Source: JAKVCB01 sp963578605 (GTDB taxonomy: Bacteria > Planctomycetota > Planctomycetia > Pirellulales > Lacipirellulaceae). From it: a stretch of 64,000 nucleotides of DNA. Below, piece by piece: positions 33,688 through 42,229 of this stretch (position 1 is the stretch's first letter; the number at the start of each line of letters is the position of its first letter). The stretch is taken from contig CAUZEA010000022.1 of the NCBI GenBank assembly GCA_963578605.1, positions 3,182 through 67,181 on the forward strand, written 5' to 3'. The translations under genes were made by a program, and so were the position numbers. Below the pieces are notes generated by a model, which saw only the letters and a program-made list of their open reading frames with translations, made no database searches and was not told the origin of the DNA.

Positions 33688-34500
33688 CTAACCTACCGGC
33701 TCCACCGCTTCTTCCGGTCGGGGGGCCTGGGTTAACAAGAACGGGCCATCCTGTCGCACCGCAATCGTATGCTCAAAGTGGGCGCTCGGCAGCCCGTCGA
33801 CGGTCGTTTGGGTCCAGTGGTCTAGCGCCATTTTGACACACTTACTACCCATATTGACCATGGGCTCGACGGCAATCACCAGACCAGCCTCGATACGGAA
33901 ATCGCCGCTCCCACGCAGCGAGCGACTCAAAAAATTGGGCACCTGGGGGTCCTCATGTAATTGCCGGCCAATCCCGTGCCCGACAAAACACTCGACTACC
34001 GAAAAACCATGGTCGTGAACGTAGTTGCTCATCTCGCGTGCAACTTCGTTCCACATGCTTTTCTTCTTCATGAACTCAACAGCCAGCTCAAGCGTTTCCC
34101 GAGTAACATTCAGCAGTTTTTCGACCTCTGGCGCTAACTGGCCTACCGCGTATGTGCAGGCAGCATCTCCACACCAGCCGTTCAGTCTTACCCCAATATC
34201 GACACTGACAATATCACCTGCCTGGAGGGGGTGATCATTGGGAATCCCATGCACGACCTCATCGTTAACACTAGTACAGCTGACTGCGGGGAACGGGGGC
34301 TTATCCTTGGAAGCGTTGGGGTAATTAAGAAACAAGGGCGTCGCATCCGTCTGGGCGAAATAGTCTGCCACTTTCGCGTTAACTTCCGCCGTTGTCGCGC
34401 CCGGTACGACCCGTTCTCGCACCAGATCATGGGCCCGCCACACGACAAGCCCGGCCTGGCGCATTAGGTTGATTTCTCGTTCTGATTTGAGGTGTAGCAC
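33688..34500 (-). CDS. map: Methionine aminopeptidase, type I
   Basis: A 270-residue enzyme removing the initiator methionine from new proteins. The pattern is that of type I MetAP: VVHGIP (about 84-89) with the substrate-binding His, DIGV and CGDAACTY carrying the two metal Asp residues, GHGIG with the metal His (about 175), EPMVN and FEHTIAV with the metal Glu residues. It lies between adk and the rpmJ gap, its usual position. Confidence 0.97.
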   Translation of the reverse strand: MLHLKSEREINLMRQAGLVVWRAHDLVRERVVPGATTAEVNAKVADYFAQTDATPLFLNYPNASKDKPPFPAVSCTSVNDEVVHGIPNDHPLQAGDIVSVDIGVRLNGWCGDAACTYAVGQLAPEVEKLLNVTRETLELAVEFMKKKSMWNEVAREMSNYVHDHGFSVVECFVGHGIGRQLHEDPQVPNFLSRSLRGSGDFRIEAGLVIAVEPMVNMGSKCVKMALDHWTQTTVDGLPSAHFEHTIAVRQDGPFLLTQAPRPEEAVEPVG

Positions 34501-34586
34501 AGTGATACCAACGTCAACTCAATGAATTCCGCGTGACCTGCAAATTCCCAAACCGCGCAATGCAGGGGCTCATCAGCACCCACGTG

Positions 34587-35147
34587 CTATGTGCCAACTT
34601 TGTCCACGGCGACCTTTATTCTAGCAAATATCTCGTCCGGAGTACCCTCGCCACAAATGGTTTCAACCAAATTGCGTTCGCGGTAGTAATCGATCACAGG
34701 TCTGGTCAAGACGTCGTACTGCTGGAGTCGCTCCCGGATCACCTCTTCGGTATCGTCGCTACGGCCACGTTGCGAAAGTCGCAAAATCAGCTCGTCGATC
34801 TCAATCACAAGTTCCAGCACGAGGTCAATGGCTAAATTCCTCTCGCCCAACAGACGATCGAGTGCCTCGGCCTGGGCAACAGTCCGTGGAAATCCGTCGA
34901 ACAGGAAACCCGTTTGGCAATCGGTTTGGTCCAGTCGCTCAACAACGATGTCCAATACCGTTTCATCGGGTACTAATTTGCCAGCTTCGACATAGGCGGC
35001 TGCCTGGCGGCCAAACTTGGTCCCCGCCCGGCATGCCTCGCGAAGCACCTCGCCGGTAGAAAGATGGGGAATTGAGAGGTCGTCCCTCAGCCGTGTAGCT
35101 TGTGTACCTTTTCCAGCACCAGGAGGTCCCATAAACACGATGCGCAT
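34587..35147 (-). CDS. adk: Adenylate kinase, short-lid form
   Basis: A 186-residue adenylate kinase interconverting ATP + AMP and 2 ADP. The P-loop is GPPGAGKGTQA, the AMP site includes STGEVLREA and the hinge GFPRTVAQAEAL. The lid is short (SQRGRSDDTEEVIRERLQQY), with no zinc-finger LID domain. I take the ATG at 35147; one three codons earlier (35156) is also possible. It sits between secY and map. Confidence 0.96.
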   Translation of the reverse strand: MRIVFMGPPGAGKGTQATRLRDDLSIPHLSTGEVLREACRAGTKFGRQAAAYVEAGKLVPDETVLDIVVERLDQTDCQTGFLFDGFPRTVAQAEALDRLLGERNLAIDLVLELVIEIDELILRLSQRGRSDDTEEVIRERLQQYDVLTRPVIDYYRERNLVETICGEGTPDEIFARIKVAVDKVGT

Positions 35148-35236
35148 GACAATCAAAACTCTTGACGGGGGTATCGAGCATACCTTCCGGGTTGACTTTC
35201 TATTCTGTAGGCCCGCCGATCGGGCAACTCAACAAA

Positions 35237-36595
35237 TTATTCGAGAAGCCCTTCATGATTCCTCATCACGAGGTGGCTGTCGATTTTTTGCACAAGGTCA
35301 AATGCAACGCTGACCGCAATCAGTAAACTCGTCCCACCATAAAAGCTCGCTACCAAGAAACTGACACCGAGTGACGACGATATCAAGGTCGGGATGATCG
35401 CCACCAGGGCCAGGAAACCAGCGCCAACGTAGGTGATCCGAACCATGACCTTCTCGAGATAGTCCGCAGTCCGTTTACCAGGCCGATAACCCGGGATGAA
35501 TGAACCAAAGTTTTTCAGGTTGTCCGCCATATCCTTCGGGTTGAAAGTAATGGCAGTCCAGAAGTAACAGAAAAAGTAAATCAATACCAAGTAGCTAATG
35601 TTATAGAGAAAGCTATTGCGGTCATAGACGTCGTTTAGGAATCCGAAGAAATATCCAACAAAGCCTCCCTCATCCCAACGAATAGCCGCCATCTGCTGAA
35701 CGACAATGAGCGGAAACATCAGCAAGCTGCTGGCAAAAATGATGGGCATAACGCCAGCCTGGTTAACCTTCAACGGCAGATATTGTCGCGTACCGCCGAA
35801 GACCCGTCTTCCGCGAACGTGCTTGGCACTTTGCATGGGGATCCGCCGCTGCCCGAGCGTAATAAACACCACCCCCACAATCACAGCCACAAACATGACC
35901 GCCAGCAGTACGAGATCTTCCACCCCGAGTTTTGTTCCGCCGCCGCCGAGTTGGATCGAGGCTTGTTCGAGCAGGTTGAACCCCGCACCGGGCATCGACG
36001 CCAATATACCTGCCATGATTAGCAAGCTGATGCCATTGCCGATACCATACTCATCGATCTGCTCACCCAGCCACATCAAGAAGACGGTACCGCTGGTCAT
36101 GGTCAGCACGCTGGCCACTTTCCAACCGAACATCAAGTCACCACTGGCAGTCAGGAAGTTCGCGTCGACCAAACCCTGCCCGACGACGAAGGTTCCGACC
36201 CAAAACCAGCTTTGCACCATGCAAATTACGACGGTCGCATAACGTGTGTATTCGTTGATTTTTTTGCGGCCAGCCTCACCTTCTTTTTGCAACTGCTCCA
36301 AGGGGGGATAAACACTGCCTAGCAGCTGGAAAATGATCGATGCCGAAATGTAAGGCATGATTCCGAGGCCAAAAATCGTCACCTGGCTTAACGGACTGGC
36401 GCTGAGCACGGCAACGGCTTGCAACATGTCGCCAAACCCGCCCGTTCGACTTGAAAAGGCCTCAACAGCGGCCGTATCCGTGATGGGCAACGGCACCTGA
36501 AAACCAATTCGATAAATCCCCAGCATGCCCAGTGTCAGCAAAATTTTCTGACGTAGCTCAGGTATGTTCCAGACTTCGCGGAGCTTTTTGAACAT
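35237..36595 (-). CDS. secY: Preprotein translocase subunit SecY
   Basis: A 452-residue channel protein with ten membrane segments, the core of the Sec translocon. Diagnostic stretches are GIYRIGFQVPLP, SQVTIFGLGIMPYISASIIFQLL, GQRRIPMQSAKHVRGRRVFGG (cytosolic loop that contacts SecA and the ribosome), LKVNQAGVMPIIFASSLLMFP and FWTAITFNPKDMADNLKNFGSFIPGYRPGKRTADYL. It follows rplO as in most spc operons. Confidence 0.98.
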   Translation of the reverse strand: MFKKLREVWNIPELRQKILLTLGMLGIYRIGFQVPLPITDTAAVEAFSSRTGGFGDMLQAVAVLSASPLSQVTIFGLGIMPYISASIIFQLLGSVYPPLEQLQKEGEAGRKKINEYTRYATVVICMVQSWFWVGTFVVGQGLVDANFLTASGDLMFGWKVASVLTMTSGTVFLMWLGEQIDEYGIGNGISLLIMAGILASMPGAGFNLLEQASIQLGGGGTKLGVEDLVLLAVMFVAVIVGVVFITLGQRRIPMQSAKHVRGRRVFGGTRQYLPLKVNQAGVMPIIFASSLLMFPLIVVQQMAAIRWDEGGFVGYFFGFLNDVYDRNSFLYNISYLVLIYFFCYFWTAITFNPKDMADNLKNFGSFIPGYRPGKRTADYLEKVMVRITYVGAGFLALVAIIPTLISSSLGVSFLVASFYGGTSLLIAVSVAFDLVQKIDSHLVMRNHEGLLE

Positions 36596-36665
36596 GGGTT
36601 AGGACCGTCCGTGGTGGGGCGTAGATTCCGAGAAAGCAGGCTCGCCACTATGGATCTGAAGCCGC

Positions 36666-37160
36666 TCACGAACTTTGTGATTGCTGTTTTTTCTTTTCCT
36701 CTACGGAGGTTTTACCAGGCACGATTACCACTTCGCCACCTGCTTTTTCAATTTTCTCTTGGGCCGTCTTGCTGAACCGGTGGGCACTAACTTTCAGCTT
36801 TTTGGTCAGCTCGCCGGCACCAAGTACCTTGAACACATCAAACCGTCCCCGCGCCAAGTTACGTGCAGCCAACGCCTCAAGCGTGACCTCTTCTCCCGCC
36901 TCGAAGCTGCCTTCAAGATCACCCACATTCACCACCGCCACTCGCAACGACCAACGGTTGTTGAAACCTCGTTTGGGAACGCGGCGCACTAACGGCATGG
37001 CACCCCCCTGGAAAGTTACCAACCGTGAATTACCCGCGCGTGATCCCTGTCCTTTGTGGCCACGACCGCTTGTCTTGCCGTGACCTGAACCAGGCCCCCG
37101 CCCAAGGCGTTTTCGCTTGCGGTTTTTTTTAATACCGCGATGAATATCATTGAGAATCAT
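36666..37160 (-). CDS. rplO: 50S ribosomal protein L15
   Basis: A 164-residue L15, a central 50S protein. KRKRLGRGPGSGHGKTSGRGHKGQGSRAG (about 14-42) and the following GGAMPLVRRVPKRGF are diagnostic. The C-terminus is Lys/Gln/Ser-rich and longer than usual. Its ATG overlaps the rpsE stop by 4 bases (ATGA), so no room exists for rpmD (L30). Confidence 0.98.
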   Translation of the reverse strand: MILNDIHRGIKKNRKRKRLGRGPGSGHGKTSGRGHKGQGSRAGNSRLVTFQGGAMPLVRRVPKRGFNNRWSLRVAVVNVGDLEGSFEAGEEVTLEALAARNLARGRFDVFKVLGAGELTKKLKVSAHRFSKTAQEKIEKAGGEVVIVPGKTSVEEKKKQQSQSS

Positions 37161-37651
37161 GACAGCGTAACTCCCCGCATCCGCTCAACCTCCATCCGTG
37201 GCCGCAGGCTTTGAAACGCTGCAAACGTCGCCTTGACCAGTGAAATGGGGTTATTTGAGCCAAAGCTCTTGGTGAGGATATCGTGAATACCAGCCGATTC
37301 GCATACGGCACGCACGGCAGCGCCGGCAATAACACCCGTACCCTGTGAAGCCGGTACGAGAATCACGTGAGCGGCCCCGAAGCGACCATGCGCAACATGG
37401 GGAATGGTTTTTTCGTCGAGCGGAACTTCGACCATGCTCCGCATTGCCTCTTTACGTGCCTTCTCAACGCTTGGTGGCACTTCGTTTGCTTTCCCGTAAC
37501 CCCAACCCACCTTCCCACTAGCATCGCCTACGACAATCATCGCGGCAAAACTGAAGCGACGACCACCTTTAACAACAGCGGCGCAGCGTTTGATCTTTAC
37601 TACGTTTTCTGTCAGTTCGCCGCGAATGCGGTCTTCCGAAGCGGTAGCCAC
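37157..37651 (-). CDS. rpsE: 30S ribosomal protein S5
   Basis: A 164-residue S5, important for decoding accuracy. VVKGGRRFSFAAMIVVGDASGKVGWGYGKANEVPPSVEKARKEA and VILVPASQGTGVIAGAAVRAVCESAGIHDILTKSFGSNNPISLVKATFAA are diagnostic. It overlaps rplO by 4 bases. Confidence 0.98.
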   Translation of the reverse strand: MATASEDRIRGELTENVVKIKRCAAVVKGGRRFSFAAMIVVGDASGKVGWGYGKANEVPPSVEKARKEAMRSMVEVPLDEKTIPHVAHGRFGAAHVILVPASQGTGVIAGAAVRAVCESAGIHDILTKSFGSNNPISLVKATFAAFQSLRPRMEVERMRGVTLS

Positions 37652-37764
37652 AGTGGGGACCTCAAATCGTTTAGTTTCAGTGGGGCGCGATCACTCGGCG
37701 CCAAGTCAAAAATTAGTCGGTTAACCATTCATCCCAAATCAAAATGTCATCCAGCAACCGGAGA

Positions 37765-38133
37765 TTAAAAACTTAATCCAGCTTCGCGGGCAGCCTCTGC
37801 CAAAGCGGCAACCCGTCCATGGTATTTGTACGACCCGCGATCAAAACAAACGTGCTTGATCTCGATCTTCGACGCCCGCTCAGCAATAATTCTGCCGATT
37901 TCAGTCGCGGCATCCCGGTTACCACCATATTGGATCTTGCGGGCCACTATTTTCTCTTGAGTCGACGCAGAAGCAAGGGTTCGGCCATCCAGATCATCGA
38001 TGATTTGGACTCCAATATGCTTGTGACTGCGCGAAACACTCAAGCGGGGCTTTTCAGCATCACCGCGGATCCGCCTCCGTACCCGCCGTCTACGGCGAAG
38101 TCGCTGCCGAGAGATCCGTCTGTCTTCGTTCAT
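37765..38133 (-). CDS. rplR: 50S ribosomal protein L18
   Basis: A 122-residue L18, which carries 5S rRNA into the 50S subunit with L5. KPRLSVSRSHKHIGVQIIDDLDGRTLASAST and the ending VCFDRGSYKYHGRVAALAEAAREAGLSF are diagnostic. The N-terminus is very Arg-rich (about 5-26). It lies between rplF and rpsE. Confidence 0.98.
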   Translation of the reverse strand: MNEDRRISRQRLRRRRRVRRRIRGDAEKPRLSVSRSHKHIGVQIIDDLDGRTLASASTQEKIVARKIQYGGNRDAATEIGRIIAERASKIEIKHVCFDRGSYKYHGRVAALAEAAREAGLSF

Positions 38134-38225
38134 GTTCTCTTTTACCCGCTGCTCGAACCTGCACCAGGCTGCCCGCCCGGAGTCGTGTGGTGTGATGACG
38201 CTGTTAGTATCAACTATCTTTTAAT

Positions 38226-38768
38226 TTACTGTGCTGTCTTACCAGCCTTGCGACGAACCACTTCGCCTGCGTACCGGATACCTTTTCCCTTGTAAGGTTC
38301 CGGCTTGCGAACAGCGCGGACCTCGGCGGCAAACTGACCCACCTTCTGTTTGTCGATTCCTTTAATCACAACATGCGTGGTATCGGGACAAGTCACATCC
38401 AAACCAGCCGGTATTTGTTTCTTGATTTCGTTGGCAAAACCGACGCGAAGTTCGACCCGGTTCTCTTGCACGACACCTACGTAGCCCACACCGTGAATTT
38501 CCAACCGTTTCTCATAACCCTCCGAAACCCCGATCGTCATGTTCTGGATCAGTGCCCGAGTCAGCCCGTGATAGGCGCGTACTGTCCGTTCGTCTGACTC
38601 TCGCGTGCAAATGACCTCGTTGTTGTCTTCATCAACCACGACCTTGATTTCTGGTCGGTGGGTGTAGTCCAGTTTTCCCAGCTTCCCTTCGACCGTAAGC
38701 TCACGCTGCGAGACGTTCACCTTCACGCCATTGGGAATCGGAACCGGTTTTTGGCCAATACGGGACAT
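38226..38768 (-). CDS. rplF: 50S ribosomal protein L6
   Basis: A 180-residue L6 near the factor-binding site of the 50S subunit. MSRIGQKPVPIPNGVKV at the start and GIDKQKVGQFAAEVRAVRKPEPYKGKGIRYAGEVVRRKAGKTA at the end are diagnostic. Two repeats of the L6 fold cover the full length. It lies between rpsH and rplR. Confidence 0.98.
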   Translation of the reverse strand: MSRIGQKPVPIPNGVKVNVSQRELTVEGKLGKLDYTHRPEIKVVVDEDNNEVICTRESDERTVRAYHGLTRALIQNMTIGVSEGYEKRLEIHGVGYVGVVQENRVELRVGFANEIKKQIPAGLDVTCPDTTHVVIKGIDKQKVGQFAAEVRAVRKPEPYKGKGIRYAGEVVRRKAGKTAQ

Positions 38769-38845
38769 TGCTGTTTCTAATGCCTGTTTACGGTTGGGAA
38801 AACCTTGTTTACCAGTTATTTCAGCAATCGCTTGCTGCGTTGTGC

Positions 38846-39247
38846 TTACCAGACCTCACAAAGTACCTCGCCGCCGAGGTTCCTCTGGCGGGCCTCCCGA
38901 TCGCTTATCACACCGCGGCTGGTGCTGATGATCGAAATTCCCAAGCCATTAAGGATTGGCCGCAACCGCCCGGCGCGGCTATAAATCCTCCGCCCGGGCG
39001 TACTCACCCGCTTAATGTGACTGATTACCCGTTCTCCATTAGGTCCATATTTCAAGTCGATCAACAGCTGCTTTCCAGGCCTTCCTTGCTCGACGCACTC
39101 ACTCCAATCCCAAATGTACCCTTCCCGCTTGAGCACTTCAGCAAGACCGCATTTTACCTTGGAAACTGGCATCCCTACCTGTGGGCGCTCGACGCGCACG
39201 GAATTACGAATGCGAGTTAGCATGTCAGCGATCGGATCGGTCATCAT
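38846..39247 (-). CDS. rpsH: 30S ribosomal protein S8
   Basis: A 133-residue S8, which binds the central domain of 16S rRNA. MMTDPIADMLTRIRNSVRVERPQVGMPVSKVK at the start, and the C-terminal GISIISTSRGVISDREARQRNLGGEVLCEVW, are diagnostic. In E. coli S8 also represses the spc operon; whether that holds here is unknown. Confidence 0.98.
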   Translation of the reverse strand: MMTDPIADMLTRIRNSVRVERPQVGMPVSKVKCGLAEVLKREGYIWDWSECVEQGRPGKQLLIDLKYGPNGERVISHIKRVSTPGRRIYSRAGRLRPILNGLGISIISTSRGVISDREARQRNLGGEVLCEVW

Positions 39248-39347
39248 TTTGGAGCGGTCCCCATTGAGCAGTTGAGTTTTAGACGTTTCGATTCGGGTGG
39301 CCCGGACCTCCCCGGCCGCCTAAACCTGGGAAGGCGCAACTCCAGCC

Positions 39348-39533
39348 TCACCAACTCGCTTTGCGCACGCCTGGGATCAGCCCGTTGTCGGCCAACTTGC
39401 GAAAACAAATGCGGCAGATGCCGAATTTGCGATAGACTGCTCGCGGGCGGCCACACAACTTGCAACGGTTTTCACGTCGGGTACTGAACTTGGGCGTTCG
39501 TTCTGCTTTGGCAATTTTTGACTTGCTAGCCAC
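39348..39533 (-). CDS. rpsN: 30S ribosomal protein S14, short zinc type
   Basis: A 61-residue S14 of the short type Z. Cys24, Cys27, Cys40 and Cys43 (NRCKLCGRPRAVYRKFGICRICFRKLA) form the zinc site. The ending GLIPGVRKASW is the family's. Place between rplE and rpsH is standard. Confidence 0.98.
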   Translation of the reverse strand: MASKSKIAKAERTPKFSTRRENRCKLCGRPRAVYRKFGICRICFRKLADNGLIPGVRKASW

Positions 39534-39675
39534 GGTAAATCTCTATCAGCTTGGTAATGAACCTGTCTGGTTTCGGAAAAATCTTGAACGGGTATTTGAT
39601 TAAGGAAATCGATCGCGGCAGTAACAAAACGCCTACCGATAAATCCTTGTGTCTCCTGAAGTTTCTTGTTCACCC

Positions 39676-40230
39676 CTAGTCATTGTCATCACCTTTGAAT
39701 GGCAATCCGAACGCAGCAAGCAACTCACGGGCCTCGTCATCGCTGTTGGCAGTTGTACAGATGGCAATATTCATTCCTTGAACCCGGGAATACTTGTCCG
39801 GGTTGAGTTCCGGGAAGACCAATTGTTCCGGGAGACCCAAACTGTAGTTACCATTGCCATCGAAGGCGGTATTCCTGAGCCCGCGAAAGTCCCTCACACG
39901 CGGCAAGGCCAGGGAAATGAGGCGATCCACGAACTCATACATACGCTGTTTGCGGAGCGTCACTTTACAGCCAATCTCGCTCCCTGCCCTGAGACGAAAA
40001 TTGGCAATGCTCTTGCGCGCTTTACATTGGATTGGTTGTTGCCCGGTAATCTCGGCGAGTGCCGCGACCGACTCCTCCAGATGTTTTTTATCGCTAATAG
40101 CACTCCCTACACCCATGCTGACCACGACCTTGTCCAGGCGGGGCAAGGAAAGATGATTCTGACGACCCAGCTTTTTGGCAAGGCTGCCGACAATTTCTTT
40201 TTCAAACTTGTCTTGAAGGCGGGGTTTCAT
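39676..40230 (-). CDS. rplE: 50S ribosomal protein L5
   Basis: A 184-residue L5 that binds 5S rRNA and forms the B1b bridge. LPRLDKVVVSMGVGSAISDKKHLEESVAALAEITGQQPIQCKARKSIANFRLRAG, with the later VRDFRGLRNTAFDGNGNYSLGLPEQLVFPEL, is diagnostic. I start at MKPRLQDKF; 12 codons upstream are open but not family-like. Confidence 0.98.
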   Translation of the reverse strand: MKPRLQDKFEKEIVGSLAKKLGRQNHLSLPRLDKVVVSMGVGSAISDKKHLEESVAALAEITGQQPIQCKARKSIANFRLRAGSEIGCKVTLRKQRMYEFVDRLISLALPRVRDFRGLRNTAFDGNGNYSLGLPEQLVFPELNPDKYSRVQGMNIAICTTANSDDEARELLAAFGLPFKGDDND

Positions 40231-40286
40231 GGTGTTTGAGTCAATCTCGCGTTTGCAACAGGTCAATGTTCACATCATGCAAGGCT

Positions 40287-40652
40287 TCAATCGCCTTGGG
40301 TCGATTCCTTCTTGGCATGCGCTGCTTTGGCCGGGGCGATTTCGCCGGCGGTCGTGTCGCATCGCTTGCAAAACCGCTCTTTGGATCCATCGTCTCGAAA
40401 ACGTACACCTAAACGAACACCACGCCCGCAGGACGAACAAAAATAGAGCAGGTTTGAAAGCTGGACGGGCATTTCTTTACTCAATCGACCACCTTGCGGA
40501 TATTTCTGGCTGCGACGAACGTGTTTGTAGACACGTGCCACGCCCTCTACGATCGCTTTGCCCTTGCCCCGGTCGACCTTGATCACACGGTTTTGCACGC
40601 CGCTGTCGGCGCCCGCGATCACTTCGACAATATCTCCACTTCGAATCAGCAT
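40287..40652 (-). CDS. rplX: 50S ribosomal protein L24 with zinc ribbon
   Basis: A 121-residue L24, an assembly initiator near the exit tunnel. The KOW motif is at the start (IRSGDIVEVIAGADSGVQNRVIKVDRGKGKAIVEGV). The C-terminal half contains Cys72, Cys75, Cys95 and Cys98 (FCSSCGRG...RFCKRCDT), a four-Cys zinc ribbon. E. coli L24 lacks these; they are seen in some other phyla. A Lys-rich tail follows. Confidence 0.97.
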   Translation of the reverse strand: MLIRSGDIVEVIAGADSGVQNRVIKVDRGKGKAIVEGVARVYKHVRRSQKYPQGGRLSKEMPVQLSNLLYFCSSCGRGVRLGVRFRDDGSKERFCKRCDTTAGEIAPAKAAHAKKESTQGD

Positions 40653-40700
40653 GATGGTTTACTTCCAATTTTTCGCACTGAACTTTTGATCCCCAGTGCC

Positions 40701-41069
40701 CTACACAACCTCACTTGCAAGGCTCACAATTTTCATGAACCGCCGGTCTCGCAGTTCCCGGGCAACGGCGCCAAAAATTCGTGTCCCACGCGGATTGTTG
40801 TCGCTATCAATAATCACGACCGCATTGGAGTCGAATCGCACATAGCTCCCATCTGTCCTGCGGTTGGGAGCACGTGTTCGCACAATAACAGCCCGCACGA
40901 TGCTTTTCTTCTTGATTTCACTCCCTGGAATCACGCTTTTCACACTACAGACAACCACATCGCCGAGCGTAGCAAATCGGCGTCGGCTGCCACCAAGCAC
41001 CTTGATGCACATCACCTCTTTCGCACCGGTGTTATCTGCAACGTTCAATCTCGATTGCATCTGAATCAT
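40701..41069 (-). CDS. rplN: 50S ribosomal protein L14
   Basis: A 122-residue L14 at the subunit interface. MIQMQSRLNVADNTGAKEVMCIKVLGG is the standard start, and FDSNAVVIIDSDNNPRGTRIFGAVARELRDRRFMKIVSLASEVV the standard end. Full length, no irregularity. Confidence 0.98.
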   Translation of the reverse strand: MIQMQSRLNVADNTGAKEVMCIKVLGGSRRRFATLGDVVVCSVKSVIPGSEIKKKSIVRAVIVRTRAPNRRTDGSYVRFDSNAVVIIDSDNNPRGTRIFGAVARELRDRRFMKIVSLASEVV

Positions 41070-41129
41070 CGCAAATCCTGCGTCCTGGTAATACTTTCGG
41101 AGTTCTTAACTTCCTATTGAGCGAACGGC

Positions 41130-41432
41130 CTAGGCTTCGCCGGACGCTTCTTCTTCTGTCGTAGTACGCATGGCAGCAATATCGACTTGCCGACTCTTGG
41201 CAACCACGCGGACTAAATCCCAGCGTTTCGTTTTGGAGCGGGGCGGAACTTCGACAATTTCGACCGTGTCTCCACGATGTGACTGGTTGGCCTTATCGTG
41301 CACGTGGCAGACTGTCCGTCGGCGGATATACTTGCCATACTTCGGGTGCTTGACGAGTCGCTCGATTTCGACTCGCCGCGACTTATCCGCCCTGTCGGAT
41401 GTCACCACACCAACAACTTGTTTTTTAGGCAT
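41130..41432 (-). CDS. rpsQ: 30S ribosomal protein S17
   Basis: A 100-residue S17, an early 16S rRNA binder. MPKKQVVGVVTSDRADKSRRVEIERLVKHPKYGKYIRRRTVCHVHD is the OB-fold N-terminus. The C-terminus (DIAAMRTTTEEEASGEA) is an acidic extension. I start at MPKKQVVG; eight upstream codons are open but not family-like. Confidence 0.97.
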   Translation of the reverse strand: MPKKQVVGVVTSDRADKSRRVEIERLVKHPKYGKYIRRRTVCHVHDKANQSHRGDTVEIVEVPPRSKTKRWDLVRVVAKSRQVDIAAMRTTTEEEASGEA

Positions 41433-41491
41433 TCTTGGCTCTCGGTCTTCGGGCACAGTCGCTGGGTACCAACGATGCGCAACGGACGGTT

Positions 41492-41698
41492 TTATTGGGT
41501 ACTGCCTTGTTTGGCTCGTTCGGTTTGAAGCGTCTTGACACGGGCGACTTGTCGACGATTTCCACGTAATTCACTTGGCGCATCAAGTTTTTCGGTCTGT
41601 GAATGGATTCGCAGCCGAAACAGGTTTTCGTGCGCCTCTTTCAGCGTGAGGTCCAACTGCTCATCACTCATCTCGCGTAATTCTTCAATCGTGTCCAT
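41492..41698 (-). CDS. rpmC: 50S ribosomal protein L29
   Basis: A 68-residue two-helix protein at the tunnel exit. ELREMSDEQLDLTLKEAHENLFRLRIHSQTEKLDAPSELRGNRRQVARVKTL is the L29 pattern. I start at MDTIEELREMSD; 23 codons upstream are open but unlike L29. Position between rplP and rpsQ is standard. Confidence 0.97.
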   Translation of the reverse strand: MDTIEELREMSDEQLDLTLKEAHENLFRLRIHSQTEKLDAPSELRGNRRQVARVKTLQTERAKQGSTQ

Positions 41699-41821
41699 GG
41701 TCAATGCTGGTATTCCCGGATACAAAAAGCCAAGGCACGGCTCCTGCCAACTTCCGATCGAGGACATGCCTTGTTGTCCAAACCCTGCTGGTTTTCTACC
41801 GGCCCGTTCCCGGAGCGGTTG

Positions 41822-42229
41822 TCAAACGATCTGTCTTTTCACCATCCGCACACGGAGCGACATTTTGTGCGCCAGGCGGGCAAAGCAAATCTTGGCTGCT
41901 TCCTCGCTAACGCCGGACAGTTCGTACAGAATCGTACCCGGCTTCACCACGGCAGCCCAATAAGAGGGCTCGCCTTTACCCTTACCCATCCGGGTCTCCA
42001 GTGGGATCGAGGTAATTGATTTGTGCGGGAAAACACGTATGTACAAACGTCCTTCGCCGCGGATGTATTGCTGTGCCGCAATACGCCCGGCTTCAATGGT
42101 GGCTGCGCTCATCCAACCTCCTTGGACAGATTGCAGCCCAAACTCACCAAACACGACTCTATTGCCGCGGGTGGCGTTACCTCTTATACGCCCTCTTTGG
42201 CTTTTTCGATGTTTGACCCTCTTGGGCAT
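41822..42229 (-). CDS. rplP: 50S ribosomal protein L16
   Basis: A 135-residue L16, which helps shape the A site. MPKRVKHRKSQRGRIRGNATRGNRVVFGEFGLQSV and IRVFPHKSITSIPLETRMGKGKGEPSYWAAVVKPGTILYEL are diagnostic. The start MPKRV is fixed by family conservation and lies 53 bases inside the end of rpsC, read in a different frame. ATGs one and three codons further upstream are also open. Confidence 0.97.
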   Translation of the reverse strand: MPKRVKHRKSQRGRIRGNATRGNRVVFGEFGLQSVQGGWMSAATIEAGRIAAQQYIRGEGRLYIRVFPHKSITSIPLETRMGKGKGEPSYWAAVVKPGTILYELSGVSEEAAKICFARLAHKMSLRVRMVKRQIV

